Assembly: GCA_002837195.1 (NCBI GenBank)
Contig: KZ478063.1
Span: 1 to 64,000, forward strand
DNA: 64,000 bases
Direction of reading: 5' to 3'
From: Enterobacterales bacterium CwR94
GTDB lineage: Bacteria; Pseudomonadota; Gammaproteobacteria; Enterobacterales; Enterobacteriaceae
Part shown: positions 21,859 to 32,484 of the stretch, one piece after another
Numbering within the stretch: position 1 is the stretch's first letter
Layout of the letters: every line of letters begins with the position of its first letter
The notes under the pieces: generated by a model
Told to the model about the DNA's origin: nothing
What the model saw: only the letters and a program-made list of their open reading frames with translations
Databases searched by the model: none
Program-made: the position numbers and the translations under genes

Positions 21859-22000
21859 AGAGGGCCTTAAAGAGACGGGGATACCATTACGATCAACGGC
21901 AGCGCTACGCATTTTTTTAGCTTTTTATTGTCAGGATTTGTCAGAGCAGAAAATAAGCAGCCGCAGTACACTGAATGCCGTGACTTTAGGGGGAGACGGC

Positions 22001-22750
22001 ATGATAGAAATCAGCGAAACGTCGTTGGCGGGGATTGCCTGTTTGCATGCAACGCCGGCAGGAATGCAGCACAAAGCGTTACCGGTGGTGGCCTTTTGGC
22101 ATGGCTTTACCTCTTCGAAAGAGGTGTATGCCTATTTTGCCGTGGCGCTGGCGCAGCGGGGTTTTCGGGTGGTGATGCCCGATGCTTTGCACCATGGTGC
22201 GCGCTACAACGGCGACAGTGAAACGCGGTTGACGCAGTTCTGGGAGATCCTGAGTAGCAATATCGACGAGGTTGCCTGTATTCGCCAGGCATTAGAAAAG
22301 CAGGGACTCATTGCTGATGGGCGCTTTGCCGTTGGCGGCGCATCGCAGGGAGGGATGACGGCGTTAGGCGCGATGGCGCGTTATCCTGATATACGCAGTG
22401 TGGCCTGCCTGATGGGCTCCGGCTACTTTTCGACGTTAGCGAAACAGCTGTTTCCGCCTTTTGTCGCGCACTCCGCAGAAGCGCAGGCGCATTTAGACAC
22501 GCGTTTGGCCCCGCTCGCCGAATGGGATGTGACGCACCATCTGGCTGCCCTCGCAGAACGCCCGCTGCTGATTTGGCACGGCGACGCCGATGAAGTGGTT
22601 CCCGTCGCGGAAAGTGTCCGTCTGGTGGACGCCTTGCGGGCACAGGGCTATGACCAGCACCTGACGACAATCATCGAAACCCACGTAGGACACCGGGTGA
22701 CACCGGCGGCGCTGCAGGCAACCGTCGCCTTTTTTGCCTCTTCACTGTGA
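22001..22750 (+). CDS. yjfP: Alpha/beta-hydrolase esterase YjfP
   Basis: A 249-residue serine hydrolase of the dienelactone hydrolase-like group. E. coli YjfP has carboxylesterase activity on short acyl esters. The oxyanion-side motif HGFTSSKE lies at 34-41, the nucleophile is Ser115 in GGASQGG, and the Asp and His sit in HGDADEVVP and VGHRVTP. The start at 22001 follows AGGGGGAGA and matches E. coli MIEI. The in-frame extension to 21938 is not supported. Transcribed divergently from the chemoreceptor gene. Confidence 0.92.
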   Translation: MIEISETSLAGIACLHATPAGMQHKALPVVAFWHGFTSSKEVYAYFAVALAQRGFRVVMPDALHHGARYNGDSETRLTQFWEILSSNIDEVACIRQALEKQGLIADGRFAVGGASQGGMTALGAMARYPDIRSVACLMGSGYFSTLAKQLFPPFVAHSAEAQAHLDTRLAPLAEWDVTHHLAALAERPLLIWHGDADEVVPVAESVRLVDALRAQGYDQHLTTIIETHVGHRVTPAALQATVAFFASSL

Positions 22751-22758
22751 ACCCGCTG

Positions 22759-22785
22759 CTGGCGAAGATTTATTTTCTTCGCCAG
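22759..22785 (+). terminator. Stem-loop after yjfP
   Basis: CTGGCGAAGA and TCTTCGCCAG form a perfect 10-bp stem around a 7-nt AT-rich loop. Only a weak T-rich run follows, so this is a possible terminator or stabiliser upstream of the rpsF leader. Confidence 0.5.
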
Positions 22786-22854
22786 CTTGAGTTATCGCGG
22801 GTCTGCCAGTATGATTACGCGTCAATTTTTCAGCTGCATTCACAGACTGTTTTA

Positions 22855-23334
<480 letters not shown>

Positions 23335-23339
23335 TTTCT

Positions 23340-23889
<550 letters not shown>

Positions 23890-23916
23890 TTGGCCGCTGT
23901 CCATCAACGACTTTAA

Positions 23917-24384
<468 letters not shown>

Positions 24385-24405
24385 GCGTTGATTGCTCAGA
24401 AAGAG

Positions 24406-24433
24406 ACGCCGGCCTTGTGCCGGCGTTTTTTTT
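24406..24433 (+). terminator. Rho-independent terminator after rplI
   Basis: ACGCCGGC and GCCGGCGT form a stem around a short CTTGT loop, followed by a run of eight T. Confidence 0.92.
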
Positions 24434-24476
24434 GCCTTTTCCGACTACACTGGGAAAAGAGCAACAGGAGAATGTG

Positions 24477-24827
24477 ATGCAGGGAACATGTCATCTACAG
24501 CGCGTATACGCGTATCAAGGCACAGAAGAAGGGGACTACTGGCTGGTGGACAGACTCTGGCCGCGTGGCATCAGTCGGCAGCGGTTGCAGCATGTCGTCT
24601 GGCTGAAAGCCGTTGCACCTTCCTCCGCACTTCGCCAGTGGTATCACCAGCATCTGGATGCCTGGCCTCAGTTTTGTCAGCACTACACCCAGGAATTGCA
24701 GGCAACGGATGCGTGGCAGCCGTTGGTAGACGCGTTGCAAAAGGGTGAGATTACGTTGCTGTATGGCAGTAAAGACAGCGAGCACAACCATGCGATTGTG
24801 CTGCGTGATTTTTTGCTGGCGCGCTAG
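24477..24827 (+). CDS. DUF488-family protein (YeaO-like)
   Basis: A 116-residue protein with the DUF488 signature DYWLVDRLWPRGISRQRL and a C-terminal ITLLYGSKDSEHNHAIVLRDFL. Family function is not established, and no catalytic assignment is made. The start at 24477 follows CAGGAG by 8 nt. The ATG at 24472 is out of frame. Its stop codon is built from the CTAG tetranucleotide that also encodes the ytfB stop on the other strand, so the two genes converge with a 4-nt overlap. Confidence 0.85.
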   Translation: MQGTCHLQRVYAYQGTEEGDYWLVDRLWPRGISRQRLQHVVWLKAVAPSSALRQWYHQHLDAWPQFCQHYTQELQATDAWQPLVDALQKGEITLLYGSKDSEHNHAIVLRDFLLAR

Positions 24828-25345
24828 CGAGCGCGCAGATAGCTGCCGTCTTGCTGACGGGTGAACAGCACTGGGCCATTGCTGCCGTCAACGGTCAACG
24901 CGGTGATGGTGCCCTGCGCGTTAAAGCGCACTTTTACCGTTTGCCCGGCACTCAGCGTACTGAGCGGCTTATCGCTGCCCTCTTCTCGTGCCATAGCAAA
25001 CACTTCATTGACGGGCAGATTGTTGTCTCTGAACAGTTGTGCCAGCGTTTGACCGGCGGCGATTTGGTAGCTGCGCCATTGCTGGCCCTGATTATCTTGT
25101 TGCGTCTGGTCGGTGGCACCGTTATCGATGATCTCTGCCTGCAACGGTACGCTGTTTTCCGTGGTGGCGGGCGGAGGTGTCACCGACGTGCGAGACGCAG
25201 GCCACAGAAAGGCCAGCAGCACGACAGCCGCAGCCAGGATTATGCCACGGCGATGCTGCGGCGGTAGGGGATCCATCCAGCGTTGATGGTCACTCCAGTG
25301 CCACAAGCGCTGGAAAACAGATTGGTGCGATTCCTTCGACATCAT
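24824..25345 (-). CDS. ytfB: OapA-family cell-division/envelope protein YtfB
   Basis: Inner-membrane protein linked to cell division and envelope integrity in E. coli, with a periplasmic OapA domain that binds glycans. The chosen 173-residue product starts MMSKESHQSVFQRLWHW, preceded by AGGAGAGA. The 23 residues before MDPLPPQHRRG equal the E. coli spacing. One transmembrane helix follows (about 35-52), then a Pro/Gln-rich linker, then the C-terminal LysM-like OapA domain WRSYQIAAGQTLAQLFRDNNLPVNEVFAMA ending in RQQDGSYLRAR. The reading frame stays open to 25462, adding a basic 39-residue segment, but the internal start has the better ribosome site. Confidence 0.87.
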   Translation of the reverse strand: MMSKESHQSVFQRLWHWSDHQRWMDPLPPQHRRGIILAAAVVLLAFLWPASRTSVTPPPATTENSVPLQAEIIDNGATDQTQQDNQGQQWRSYQIAAGQTLAQLFRDNNLPVNEVFAMAREEGSDKPLSTLSAGQTVKVRFNAQGTITALTVDGSNGPVLFTRQQDGSYLRAR

Positions 25346-25660
25346 TCTCTCCTGTGAACGCGACATGCGTTGTAACAACGCGTTCAGCACTTTCTTCACC
25401 CGTAACAAAGGAAGAAACGCAGGCTGACGTGTTTTGCGCCGCCGGGGGGCAATTTGACCCATTGATTCTCTCTTAACTGTAGCAAATCATTTTCTTATGC
25501 GGAGTATGGCGCGGCGAAAGTCCATTTGCCGGGGTCCGTGTTCCTGCTGTGCTATTGTTTCTTTTTATTAACAAAAAGTCATCTCCCAGGCGTAGGATTT
25601 TACGCCCGGCGCTGGCACTGTTATGCTGCGCAGAACATTTAAATGATGAAAGGAAAAGTA

Positions 25661-26281
25661 ATGACGACCCCTTCTTTTGACAGCGTTGAAGCACAAGCAA
25701 GTTACGGTATTGGTTTACAAGTTGGTCAGCAGTTGCAGGACTCCGGTCTGCAAGGTCTGCAACCTGAAGCTCTGCTGGCTGGTCTGCGTGATGCGCTGGA
25801 AGGCAATGCGCCAGCGGTACCCGTAGATGTTGTGCACCGTGCGCTGCGTGAAGTTCACGAACGCGCTGATGCGGTACGTCGTGAAAAGCAGCAAGAGATG
25901 GCGGCGGAAGGTCAGCAATTCCTGCAAGACTATGCCCAGCGTGAGGGCGTTAGCACCACCGAATCCGGTCTGCAATTCAGCGTGATCAATCAGGGTGCAG
26001 GCGCAATTCCTGCACGTACTGACCGTGTGCGTGTGCACTACACCGGCAAACTGATTGACGGTACCGTGTTTGACAGCTCCGTTGCACGTGGCGAGCCCGC
26101 AGAATTCCCGGTTAGCGGTGTGATTGCCGGCTGGATTGAGGCGCTGACCTTAATGCCAGTGGGCTCCAAATGGGAACTGGTGATTCCTCATAACCTGGCC
26201 TACGGCGAGCGCGGTGCCGGTGCGTCCATTCCACCGTACAGCACGTTGATTTTTGAAGTCGAGCTGTTGGAAATTCTGTAA
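25661..26281 (+). CDS. fklB: FKBP-type peptidyl-prolyl isomerase FklB (FKBP22)
   Basis: 206-residue dimeric cytoplasmic prolyl isomerase, same length as E. coli FklB. The N-terminal helical dimerisation domain occupies about 1-110. The FKBP domain (about 111-206) contains [27 protein letters not shown] and [32 protein letters not shown]. The start at 25661 (MTTPSFDS) has GAAAGGAAAAG upstream. Divergent from ytfB. Confidence 0.96.
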   Translation: MTTPSFDSVEAQASYGIGLQVGQQLQDSGLQGLQPEALLAGLRDALEGNAPAVPVDVVHRALREVHERADAVRREKQQEMAAEGQQFLQDYAQREGVSTTESGLQFSVINQGAGAIPARTDRVRVHYTGKLIDGTVFDSSVARGEPAEFPVSGVIAGWIEALTLMPVGSKWELVIPHNLAYGERGAGASIPPYSTLIFEVELLEIL

Positions 26282-26286
26282 TACCT

Positions 26287-26314
26287 CTCGCCTCCTGTTT
26301 AGGGGGCGAAATTT
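26287..26314 (+). terminator. Possible terminator after fklB
   Basis: TCGCCTCCT and AGGGGGCGA pair with one wobble around GTTT, followed by AATTTTAT. Moderate strength. Confidence 0.55.
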
Positions 26315-26428
26315 TATGCGCCTGAAAACCGCAATCCCGCCTTCGTCGTCGTTGCTGTGCGAACTGCTATGCTTTTTACATCGTCATCTATGCAGTCAGG
26401 ACGCAACGCCTATCTGATGAGGTCACTC

Positions 26429-27169
26429 ATGTTAGAAGATATTTGCCAGTTAGCCCGTCAAGCCGGGGCGGCCATCATGACGGTTTATGACGGTGCCGCA
26501 CCCATGGATGTTGAGCAAAAAGCCGATGATTCTCCGGTGACTGCAGCTGATATTGCTGCCCACCGCGTCATTTTAGACGGTCTGCAACGTTTAACGCCTG
26601 ACATTCCGGTGCTTTCTGAAGAAGATCCCCCCGGTTGGGAACACCGCCAACACTGGCAACGTTACTGGCTGGTTGATCCGTTAGACGGCACCAAAGAGTT
26701 CATTAAGCGCAACGGTGAGTTTACCGTCAATATTGCCTTAATCGAGTACGGGAAAGCCGTGCTGGGCGTGGTCTATGCCCCGGTACTGGACGTGATGTAC
26801 AGCGCGGCTGAAGGGAAAGCCTGGAAGGAAGAGCAGGGCAGTAAAAAAACCATCGCTGTGTGCGATGCGCGCCCACCTTTGGTGGTGGTTAGCCGTTCAC
26901 ATGCGGATGCTGAACTGCAAGAGTATTTGCACAGTCTGGGCGAGCATCAAACGGTTGCTACCGGCTCTTCGCTCAAATTCTGTTTGGTTGCCGAAGGGAA
27001 AGCGCAGCTTTATCCCCGCTTTGGGCCAACCTGCATTTGGGATACTGCGGCAGGCCATGCTGTTGCCGTGGCGGCAGGTGCGCATGTGCATGACTGGCAG
27101 GGTAAAGATCTGGATTACACCCCGCGTGAATCCTTTCTCAACCCCGGTTTTCGCGTCAGCCTGTTTTAA
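26429..27169 (+). CDS. cysQ: 3'(2'),5'-bisphosphate nucleotidase CysQ
   Basis: Magnesium-dependent, lithium-sensitive phosphatase that removes the 3'-phosphate of PAP and PAPS and so supports sulfate assimilation. The 246-residue protein shows the inositol-phosphatase superfamily motifs [32 protein letters not shown] and [17 protein letters not shown]. The start at 26429 (MLEDICQ) follows GAGG and equals the E. coli N-terminus. The frame is open further upstream without family support. Confidence 0.96.
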   Translation: MLEDICQLARQAGAAIMTVYDGAAPMDVEQKADDSPVTAADIAAHRVILDGLQRLTPDIPVLSEEDPPGWEHRQHWQRYWLVDPLDGTKEFIKRNGEFTVNIALIEYGKAVLGVVYAPVLDVMYSAAEGKAWKEEQGSKKTIAVCDARPPLVVVSRSHADAELQEYLHSLGEHQTVATGSSLKFCLVAEGKAQLYPRFGPTCIWDTAAGHAVAVAAGAHVHDWQGKDLDYTPRESFLNPGFRVSLF

Positions 27170-27173
27170 ACGG

Positions 27174-27198
27174 TGCCCCTCCCCGGCTGGGAGGGGCA
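27174..27198 (+). terminator. Hairpin between cysQ and ytfJ
   Basis: TGCCCCTCCC and GGGAGGGGCA form a strong stem between convergent genes, with no U-tract on either strand. It may serve as a Rho-linked 3' end. Confidence 0.45.
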
Positions 27199-27209
27199 GT
27201 GTCGGCGGG

Positions 27210-27767
27210 TTACTGCAATAATTCTTTCAGCAGTGCAATCACCTGCTGAACCTCTTGTGCGCTCAGCGCGCCCTCTTTAGCGAAACGGACTTCACCCTGT
27301 TTATCCAGCACTACAATCGCTGAGCTTTTGGCGGCTAAGTCCCAGGCTTTGCGCACATTGCCGTCGCTATCCACGATAAATTGCGACCAGGGAAACAGCT
27401 TTTTGTTACCCTCAATGCTGTTGCGAACAAACAGTGCCGTGCCGGGAATCGCATCGTCGGTGTTCACGATAGTTGTCGTTTGGTAGCGGTCGTGGGGAAA
27501 CTGTGCGGCTTTAATGGCCTCAACCAGGCTGGCATTCATCTCTTTAGCCGAAGAGCGCCCCGCGATGTGCTGCACCACGCGCACCTTTCCCGGCAGCTTA
27601 GCGCTGTTCCACGCTTGGTAGCTGAAAGCCTCTTTATCCAGTATCAGCTCGCCTTTATCTGGCACGCCCACCGCGGGTACGCGCTGTCCATTGTGAAGAT
27701 TGCTAGCCAGCGCACTGCCAAAGGAAAAAATCACCGCTATACTGAGAAGAATCCGAGTTATTTTCAT
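27210..27767 (-). CDS. ytfJ: Periplasmic thioredoxin-fold protein YtfJ
   Basis: 185-residue exported protein. The signal peptide MKITRILLSIAVIFSFGSALA (about 1-21) precedes a YtfJ-family thioredoxin-like domain with VRVVQHIAGRSSAKEMNASLVEAIKAA and NGNVRKAW-like SDGNVRKAWDLAAKSSAIVVLDKQG. A CxxC motif is absent, so it is not a classical disulfide oxidoreductase. Physiological role unknown. The start at 27767 is chosen for its signal peptide over an upstream in-frame codon at 27806. Confidence 0.88.
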   Translation of the reverse strand: MKITRILLSIAVIFSFGSALASNLHNGQRVPAVGVPDKGELILDKEAFSYQAWNSAKLPGKVRVVQHIAGRSSAKEMNASLVEAIKAAQFPHDRYQTTTIVNTDDAIPGTALFVRNSIEGNKKLFPWSQFIVDSDGNVRKAWDLAAKSSAIVVLDKQGEVRFAKEGALSAQEVQQVIALLKELLQ

Positions 27768-28086
27768 AAGTTCTGTTTCCTGATAGTCATCCGACCAGAT
27801 CGTCATGTGTCTGTAATGATAGGCAGGGATGATGCGCCTGTCTCAATGTTGATGCGCTTTTGCTAGGCGGCGCACATAACCCTGGATTTTGAAGGTTTAT
27901 CGGGTCAGTCGATACTTATGCCGAACCATGTTCTGTCATCAAGTGTAAAGTCGGTAAAAAAATTCAATTTTCGGAACAAGCTGACCGCAAGCTGGTCTAT
28001 AGTGACGTGGTCAATTTTTCGCTTCATGGTTGGCCTCCCATTTTGGAGGCAGAGAAGCGTTATTCTCGTTAAGGAGTAGAATTAAA
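27768..28086. promoter_or_regulatory. ytfJ-ytfK divergent intergenic region
   Basis: 319-bp gene-free region carrying both promoters. CTGTCATCAAGTGTAAA (27933-27949) has one full PhoB half-site, CTGTCAT, followed 11 nt later by a degenerate repeat. E. coli ytfK is PhoB-dependent, so this is a candidate Pho box. Closer to ytfK, GCCTCC and GGAGGC (28033-28050) form a hairpin in the likely 5' untranslated region. Confidence 0.4.
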
Positions 28087-28293
28087 ATGAAAATCTTCCA
28101 GCGTTACAATCCACTACAGGTAGCGAAATACGTTAAGACGCTGTTTAAAGGAAGGTTGTATATCAAGGATGTTGGCGCGTTTGAATTTGATCAGGGTAAG
28201 ATCCTGTTACCGCGCGTAAAAGATAAGCAGCACTATTCAGTTATGTCAGAAGTTAACCGCCAGGTTTTACGACTCCAGACTGAATTCAACTGA
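28087..28293 (+). CDS. ytfK: Stringent-response activator YtfK (DUF1107)
   Basis: 68-residue protein almost identical to E. coli YtfK over [40 protein letters not shown]. In E. coli it interacts with SpoT and pushes it toward (p)ppGpp synthesis during phosphate or fatty-acid starvation. ATG 28087 is preceded by AAGGAG. An in-frame extension to 28030 passes through a hairpin and is rejected. A bidirectional terminator separates it from paeA. Confidence 0.93.
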   Translation: MKIFQRYNPLQVAKYVKTLFKGRLYIKDVGAFEFDQGKILLPRVKDKQHYSVMSEVNRQVLRLQTEFN

Positions 28294-28299
28294 TGAAAA

Positions 28300-28325
28300 A
28301 AGGGCGCTGAGAGCGCCCTTTCTGT
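28300..28325. terminator. Bidirectional terminator between ytfK and paeA
   Basis: AAGGGCGCTGAGAGCGCCCTTT: stem AAGGGCGCT/AGCGCCCTT, with A-rich sequence on the left and T-rich on the right, so it can end both convergent transcripts. Confidence 0.8.
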
Positions 28326-28327
28326 TG

Positions 28328-29665
28328 TCAGGTATGAGGTTCTTCGTCCGGGGTTTTGGTTTTCGGTAATATCACGGTCGGTTTGTCTTCCACCCGCGTC
28401 ACCAGCAGTTGATCGATACGGTAGTTATCGATATCCACCACTTCGAATTTATAGCCAGAGAACTTCACAAAGTCGGTACGCTTGGGAATTTTGCGCAGCG
28501 AATACATCATAAAGCCGCCAATGGTTTCGTAGTTGCCGGACTGCGGGAAGTCATCAATGTCCAACACACGCATCACATCATCAATCGGCGTTCCGCCTTC
28601 TACTAACCAGGAGTTGGCATCACGGGCAACAATCTGCTCTTCCATGCCCTGACCGACCAAATCGCCCATCAGCGTGGTCATCACATCGTTCAGCGTGATA
28701 ATGCCCACCACCAAAGCATACTCATTCATGATCACCGCAAAGTCGTCACCGGCGGCTTTAAAGCTCTCTAACGCTTCTGACAGCGTCAGCGTGTCCGGCA
28801 CGATCAACGCATTACGGATTTGCACGCCGCTGCTTAGCGTCAGGCTTTGGTGGCCCAGCACGCGATTAAGCAGTTCTTTGGAATCCACGTAGCCAATAAT
28901 GTGGTCAATATCGCCATTACACACCAGGAATTTAGAGTGTGGATGATGGGCGATTTTCTCTTTCAGGCTGTTTTCATCTTCGTGCAGATCAAACCACACG
29001 ATATTTTCACGCGAGGTCATGGAGGAGGGAACGGTACGTGACTCCAGCTCAAACACGTTCTCAATCAGCTCATGCTCTTGTTTACGCAGTACGCCCGCTA
29101 AGGCACCGGCCTCGACAACCGCGTAGATATCATCAGAGGTGATATCGTCTTTACGGACCATCGGGATTTTAAACAGGCGGAAAATGTTGTTGGCCATGCC
29201 ATTAAAAAACCACACCAGAGGGCGGCACACCATCAGGCAAAAACGCATCGGATTAATGATTTTCAGCGCAATGGCTTCTGGCGCAATCATGCCAATACGT
29301 TTTGGTGTCAGGTCGGCAAACAAGATAAAGAAGCTGGTCACCAGCGTAAAGGAGCAGATAAAGCTCAGTTGCTCCGCCAGTTCTGGTTGCATAAAGCGCA
29401 GGAATAAGTCGCGAAAGGCAGGGGAAAACGCCGCGTCGCCGACAATACCGCCGAGGATCGCCACGGCATTCAACCCAATTTGCACCACCGTAAAGAAGTG
29501 ACCGGGGGTTTCCTGCATTTTTAACACGTGTTGGGCGTTGATATTGCCTTCATCGGCCAGCAGTTTGAGCTTTATTTTGCGGGAGGCCGCCAGCGAAATC
29601 TCCGATAACGAGAAAAACGCACTCACGGTAATTAAAAATAATATGACAAGTAAACTATCTAACAT
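28328..29665 (-). CDS. paeA: CNNM/CorC-family membrane protein PaeA (YtfL)
   Basis: 445-residue inner-membrane protein. The N-terminal DUF21/CNNM transmembrane domain (about 1-190) is followed by two CBS domains (about 205-330) and a C-terminal CorC_HlyC domain (about 345-425). E. coli and Salmonella PaeA mediates polyamine (cadaverine/putrescine) efflux in stationary phase. Typical segments are ISLAASRKIKLKLLADEGN, LTPKRIGMIAPE and LVVGIITLNDVMTTLMGDLV. Convergent with ytfK. Confidence 0.92.
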   Translation of the reverse strand: MLDSLLVILFLITVSAFFSLSEISLAASRKIKLKLLADEGNINAQHVLKMQETPGHFFTVVQIGLNAVAILGGIVGDAAFSPAFRDLFLRFMQPELAEQLSFICSFTLVTSFFILFADLTPKRIGMIAPEAIALKIINPMRFCLMVCRPLVWFFNGMANNIFRLFKIPMVRKDDITSDDIYAVVEAGALAGVLRKQEHELIENVFELESRTVPSSMTSRENIVWFDLHEDENSLKEKIAHHPHSKFLVCNGDIDHIIGYVDSKELLNRVLGHQSLTLSSGVQIRNALIVPDTLTLSEALESFKAAGDDFAVIMNEYALVVGIITLNDVMTTLMGDLVGQGMEEQIVARDANSWLVEGGTPIDDVMRVLDIDDFPQSGNYETIGGFMMYSLRKIPKRTDFVKFSGYKFEVVDIDNYRIDQLLVTRVEDKPTVILPKTKTPDEEPHT

Positions 29666-29881
29666 TCTGGTTCCTATTTGTGAAAACTTGTCATTTTTGG
29701 CCTGGGCAGCGCAACAGAGGTTATTGCAGCATGCTGGTTAACGGGCTATCCGTGCCAAAAATGTCTGCCGTTGAAGCCCGATTGAGTTTGAAAAGCAAAA
29801 AGGGGTGGCAGAGTCATGGAAAGGGCATAATTTGTTCGCCCGGCAGGAGTATAGCAGCAGGCGAGAGCCTGCTGCCAGTGG

Positions 29882-30523
29882 TTACGCTTCGGGAGGAAGG
29901 CAGATGCCAATGCCGCCGAGCGCGCAATAGCCGTTGGGATTTTTGTACAGATACTGCTGATGGTAATCTTCGGCAAAATAGAACGGCGTAGCTTCTGCCA
30001 CTTCGGTAGTGATTTCTTCGCGGTTGCCTGCCGCTAACATGGCGTTTTTAAAGCGATTCAGGCTCGCTTCGGCGTGTTCCCGCTGCACTTCGTCTTGCCA
30101 GTAAATCGCTGAACGATACTGACTGCCAATATCATTACCCTGGCGCAGACCTTGCGAAGGGTTATGGTTATCCCAAAACAGGCTGAGTAACTGCGTATAG
30201 CTAATGCGTGCCGGATCAAACACCACGCGTACCACTTCGGTATGCCCGGTACGCCCCGAGCAGACTTCATCATAAGTAGGGTTTGGCGTGTAGCCGCCGC
30301 TGTAACCCGCCGCCGTGCTCCAGACGCCCTCTGCTTTCCAGAACAGACGTTCAACGCCCCAAAAACAGCCCATTCCAAACACTGCCACTTGCATACCGGC
30401 GGGGACTTCCGTCAAAGCGTGTCCATTCACTGCATGCTTATCCGTCAACGGCAGCGAGGTTTCACGGCCGTCTAGTTCGCGATCCCACTTAACGACATAA
30501 GATTTTTCTAATTTTGCAACCAC
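29882..30523 (-). CDS. msrA: Peptide methionine-S-sulfoxide reductase MsrA
   Basis: Repairs methionine-S-sulfoxide in oxidised proteins using thioredoxin. About 213 residues from a GTG start at 30523, chosen because CAGGAG lies 6 nt upstream; the frame is open to 30655. The catalytic cysteine is in [15 protein letters not shown]. The C-terminal [16 protein letters not shown] provides the recycling cysteines. [24 protein letters not shown] is the family core. Divergent from tamA. Confidence 0.94.
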   Translation of the reverse strand: MVAKLEKSYVVKWDRELDGRETSLPLTDKHAVNGHALTEVPAGMQVAVFGMGCFWGVERLFWKAEGVWSTAAGYSGGYTPNPTYDEVCSGRTGHTEVVRVVFDPARISYTQLLSLFWDNHNPSQGLRQGNDIGSQYRSAIYWQDEVQREHAEASLNRFKNAMLAAGNREEITTEVAEATPFYFAEDYHQQYLYKNPNGYCALGGIGICLPPEA

Positions 30524-30741
30524 GAGGCACTCCTGTTGGTTTGTTAAGCCATTGCGTGTTGTACTGCTGCGGGACTTTGCACACAATAGACACTTGCTGC
30601 TAATTTTAGCGAAAAATGTGAACGTTCGTGATGCACAGGTGCCAATTGAATCCATAATTGACGCCTGAAGACGAGCATCGTCGGGTCAATGGTGTGCAAA
30701 AACCATCAGGATTGAGACCCGACCAGTAAACAGGAGTGAGC

Positions 30742-32484
30742 GTGGCGAAAATCCGTTTATTTTTTGGCATCGGCAGTCTGATGCTCATTGCTACTGCCAG
30801 TGATGCGGCGAGTGTGCGCCTGCAACTGGAAGGGCTTTCCGGGGACTTACAAAAGAATGCCAGGGCGCGACTCTCCACTATCAGTACGGATGAGGTCACC
30901 GCCGATGGGCGCTTTCGCGCGCGCGTAGCGGATGCCATTAAAGAAGGGCTGCGTGCCCTGGGGTATTACGACCCCGAAATTGAATTTGAATCGCGCCCCG
31001 CGCCCGCACAAGGCGGACGTCCGGTGCTGATTGCCCGCGTCAAAGCCGGTGAGCCGGTGAAGATTGCGGGCACATCGGTGATTCTGCGCGGCGGTGCGCG
31101 CACCGATGATGATTACCTGAAACTCATCAAAACCGAGGTGCCTGCGAAAGGCACACAACTCAATCACGGCACCTACGAAAAATTCAAAGGTTCGCTGAGC
31201 AGTGTCTCACTGCGCAAAGGCTATTTTGACGCCGATTTTGTTAAGAGCCAGCTCGGCGTTGCGGCGGAATTGCGCCAGGCGTTCTGGGATATTGATTACG
31301 ACAGCGGACAGCGCTATCGCTTTGGCGACGTCACCTTCGAAGGTTCTCAAATTCGCGATGACTACCTGCAAAACCTGGTGCCCTTCAAACAGGGGGATTA
31401 CTACAGTTCACGCGATCTGGCAGAGCTGAATCGCCGTTTATCGGCCACCGGCTGGTTTAATTCTGTGGTGGTCGCGCCTGAGTTTGATAAAGCGCGGCAA
31501 AGTAAAATCCTGCCGCTGCACGGCGTGGTCTCTCCGCGTACGGAAAACACGGTGGAAACCGGCGTGGGTTATTCGACCGATGTGGGGCCGCGGGTTAAGG
31601 CAACGTGGAAAAAGCCGTGGGTGAACTCGCGTGGGCACAGCTTTACCACCAGCACCAGCTTATCGGCCCCAGAGCAAACCCTCGATTTCAGCTATAAAAT
31701 GCCGCTGTTAAAAAGCCCGCTTGAGCAGTACTACCTGCTGGCAGGCGGTTATAAGCGCACTGACCTCAATGACACCAAATCAGACTCCACCACGCTTGCG
31801 GCCTCGCGCTACTGGGACTCCTCCAGTGGCTGGCAACGCGCCGTTAACCTGCGCTGGAGCCTTGATCACTTTACCCAGGGCAGCGTCAGCAATAACACCA
31901 TGCTGATTTACCCCGGCGTCAGCGTTAACCGTACCCGTTCGCGCGGCGGGTTGATGCCAGACTGGGGAGACACCCAACGCTACTCGGTGGATGTGTCCGA
32001 TACGCTGTGGGGATCGGATATCGATTTCGTCGTGCTGCAGGCCCAAAACGTCTGGATCCGCACGCTGGCGGACAAGCATCGCTTTGTCGCCCGTGGCAAT
32101 CTCGGTTGGATAGAAACCAACGACTTTGACAAAGTGCCGCCGGATTTGCGTTTCTTCGCCGGGGGTGACCGCAGTATTCGCGGCTATAAATACAAAGGGA
32201 TTTCCCCGCGCGATAGCGAGGGCAAACTCACGGGGGCGTCCAAACTCGCCACTGGCTCACTGGAGTATCAATACAACGTGACCGGCAAATGGTGGGGAGC
32301 GGTGTTTGTTGATTCCGGTGAAGCGGTTAACGATATCAAACAGAGCAATTTCAAAACCGGTGCCGGTGTCGGTGTGCGCTGGCAATCCCCGGTGGGGCCG
32401 ATCAAATTCGACCTTGCCGCACCGGTGGGTGATAAAGAACAACACGGCGTACAGTTTTACATTGGATTGGGGCCAGAATTATGA
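30742..32484 (+). CDS. tamA: Translocation and assembly module outer-membrane protein TamA
   Basis: Omp85-superfamily protein which, with TamB, promotes outer-membrane protein insertion and phospholipid transport. About 580 residues: signal peptide (ends near ASDA), three POTRA domains (about 22-265) and a 16-strand barrel. The conserved [29 protein letters not shown] corresponds to the Omp85 RGY loop. GTG at 30742 is preferred because AGGAG lies 5 nt upstream; GTG 30736 overlaps that site. The stop overlaps tamB by 4 nt. Confidence 0.95.
   Translation: MAKIRLFFGIGSLMLIATASDAASVRLQLEGLSGDLQKNARARLSTISTDEVTADGRFRARVADAIKEGLRALGYYDPEIEFESRPAPAQGGRPVLIARVKAGEPVKIAGTSVILRGGARTDDDYLKLIKTEVPAKGTQLNHGTYEKFKGSLSSVSLRKGYFDADFVKSQLGVAAELRQAFWDIDYDSGQRYRFGDVTFEGSQIRDDYLQNLVPFKQGDYYSSRDLAELNRRLSATGWFNSVVVAPEFDKARQSKILPLHGVVSPRTENTVETGVGYSTDVGPRVKATWKKPWVNSRGHSFTTSTSLSAPEQTLDFSYKMPLLKSPLEQYYLLAGGYKRTDLNDTKSDSTTLAASRYWDSSSGWQRAVNLRWSLDHFTQGSVSNNTMLIYPGVSVNRTRSRGGLMPDWGDTQRYSVDVSDTLWGSDIDFVVLQAQNVWIRTLADKHRFVARGNLGWIETNDFDKVPPDLRFFAGGDRSIRGYKYKGISPRDSEGKLTGASKLATGSLEYQYNVTGKWWGAVFVDSGEAVNDIKQSNFKTGAGVGVRWQSPVGPIKFDLAAPVGDKEQHGVQFYIGLGPEL

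Noticed and set aside
24824-25462. Longer 212-residue form of YtfB
   Set aside because: The internal start at 25345 has AGGAGAGA upstream and matches the E. coli N-terminal length; the extra 39 residues are not supported, though not excluded.
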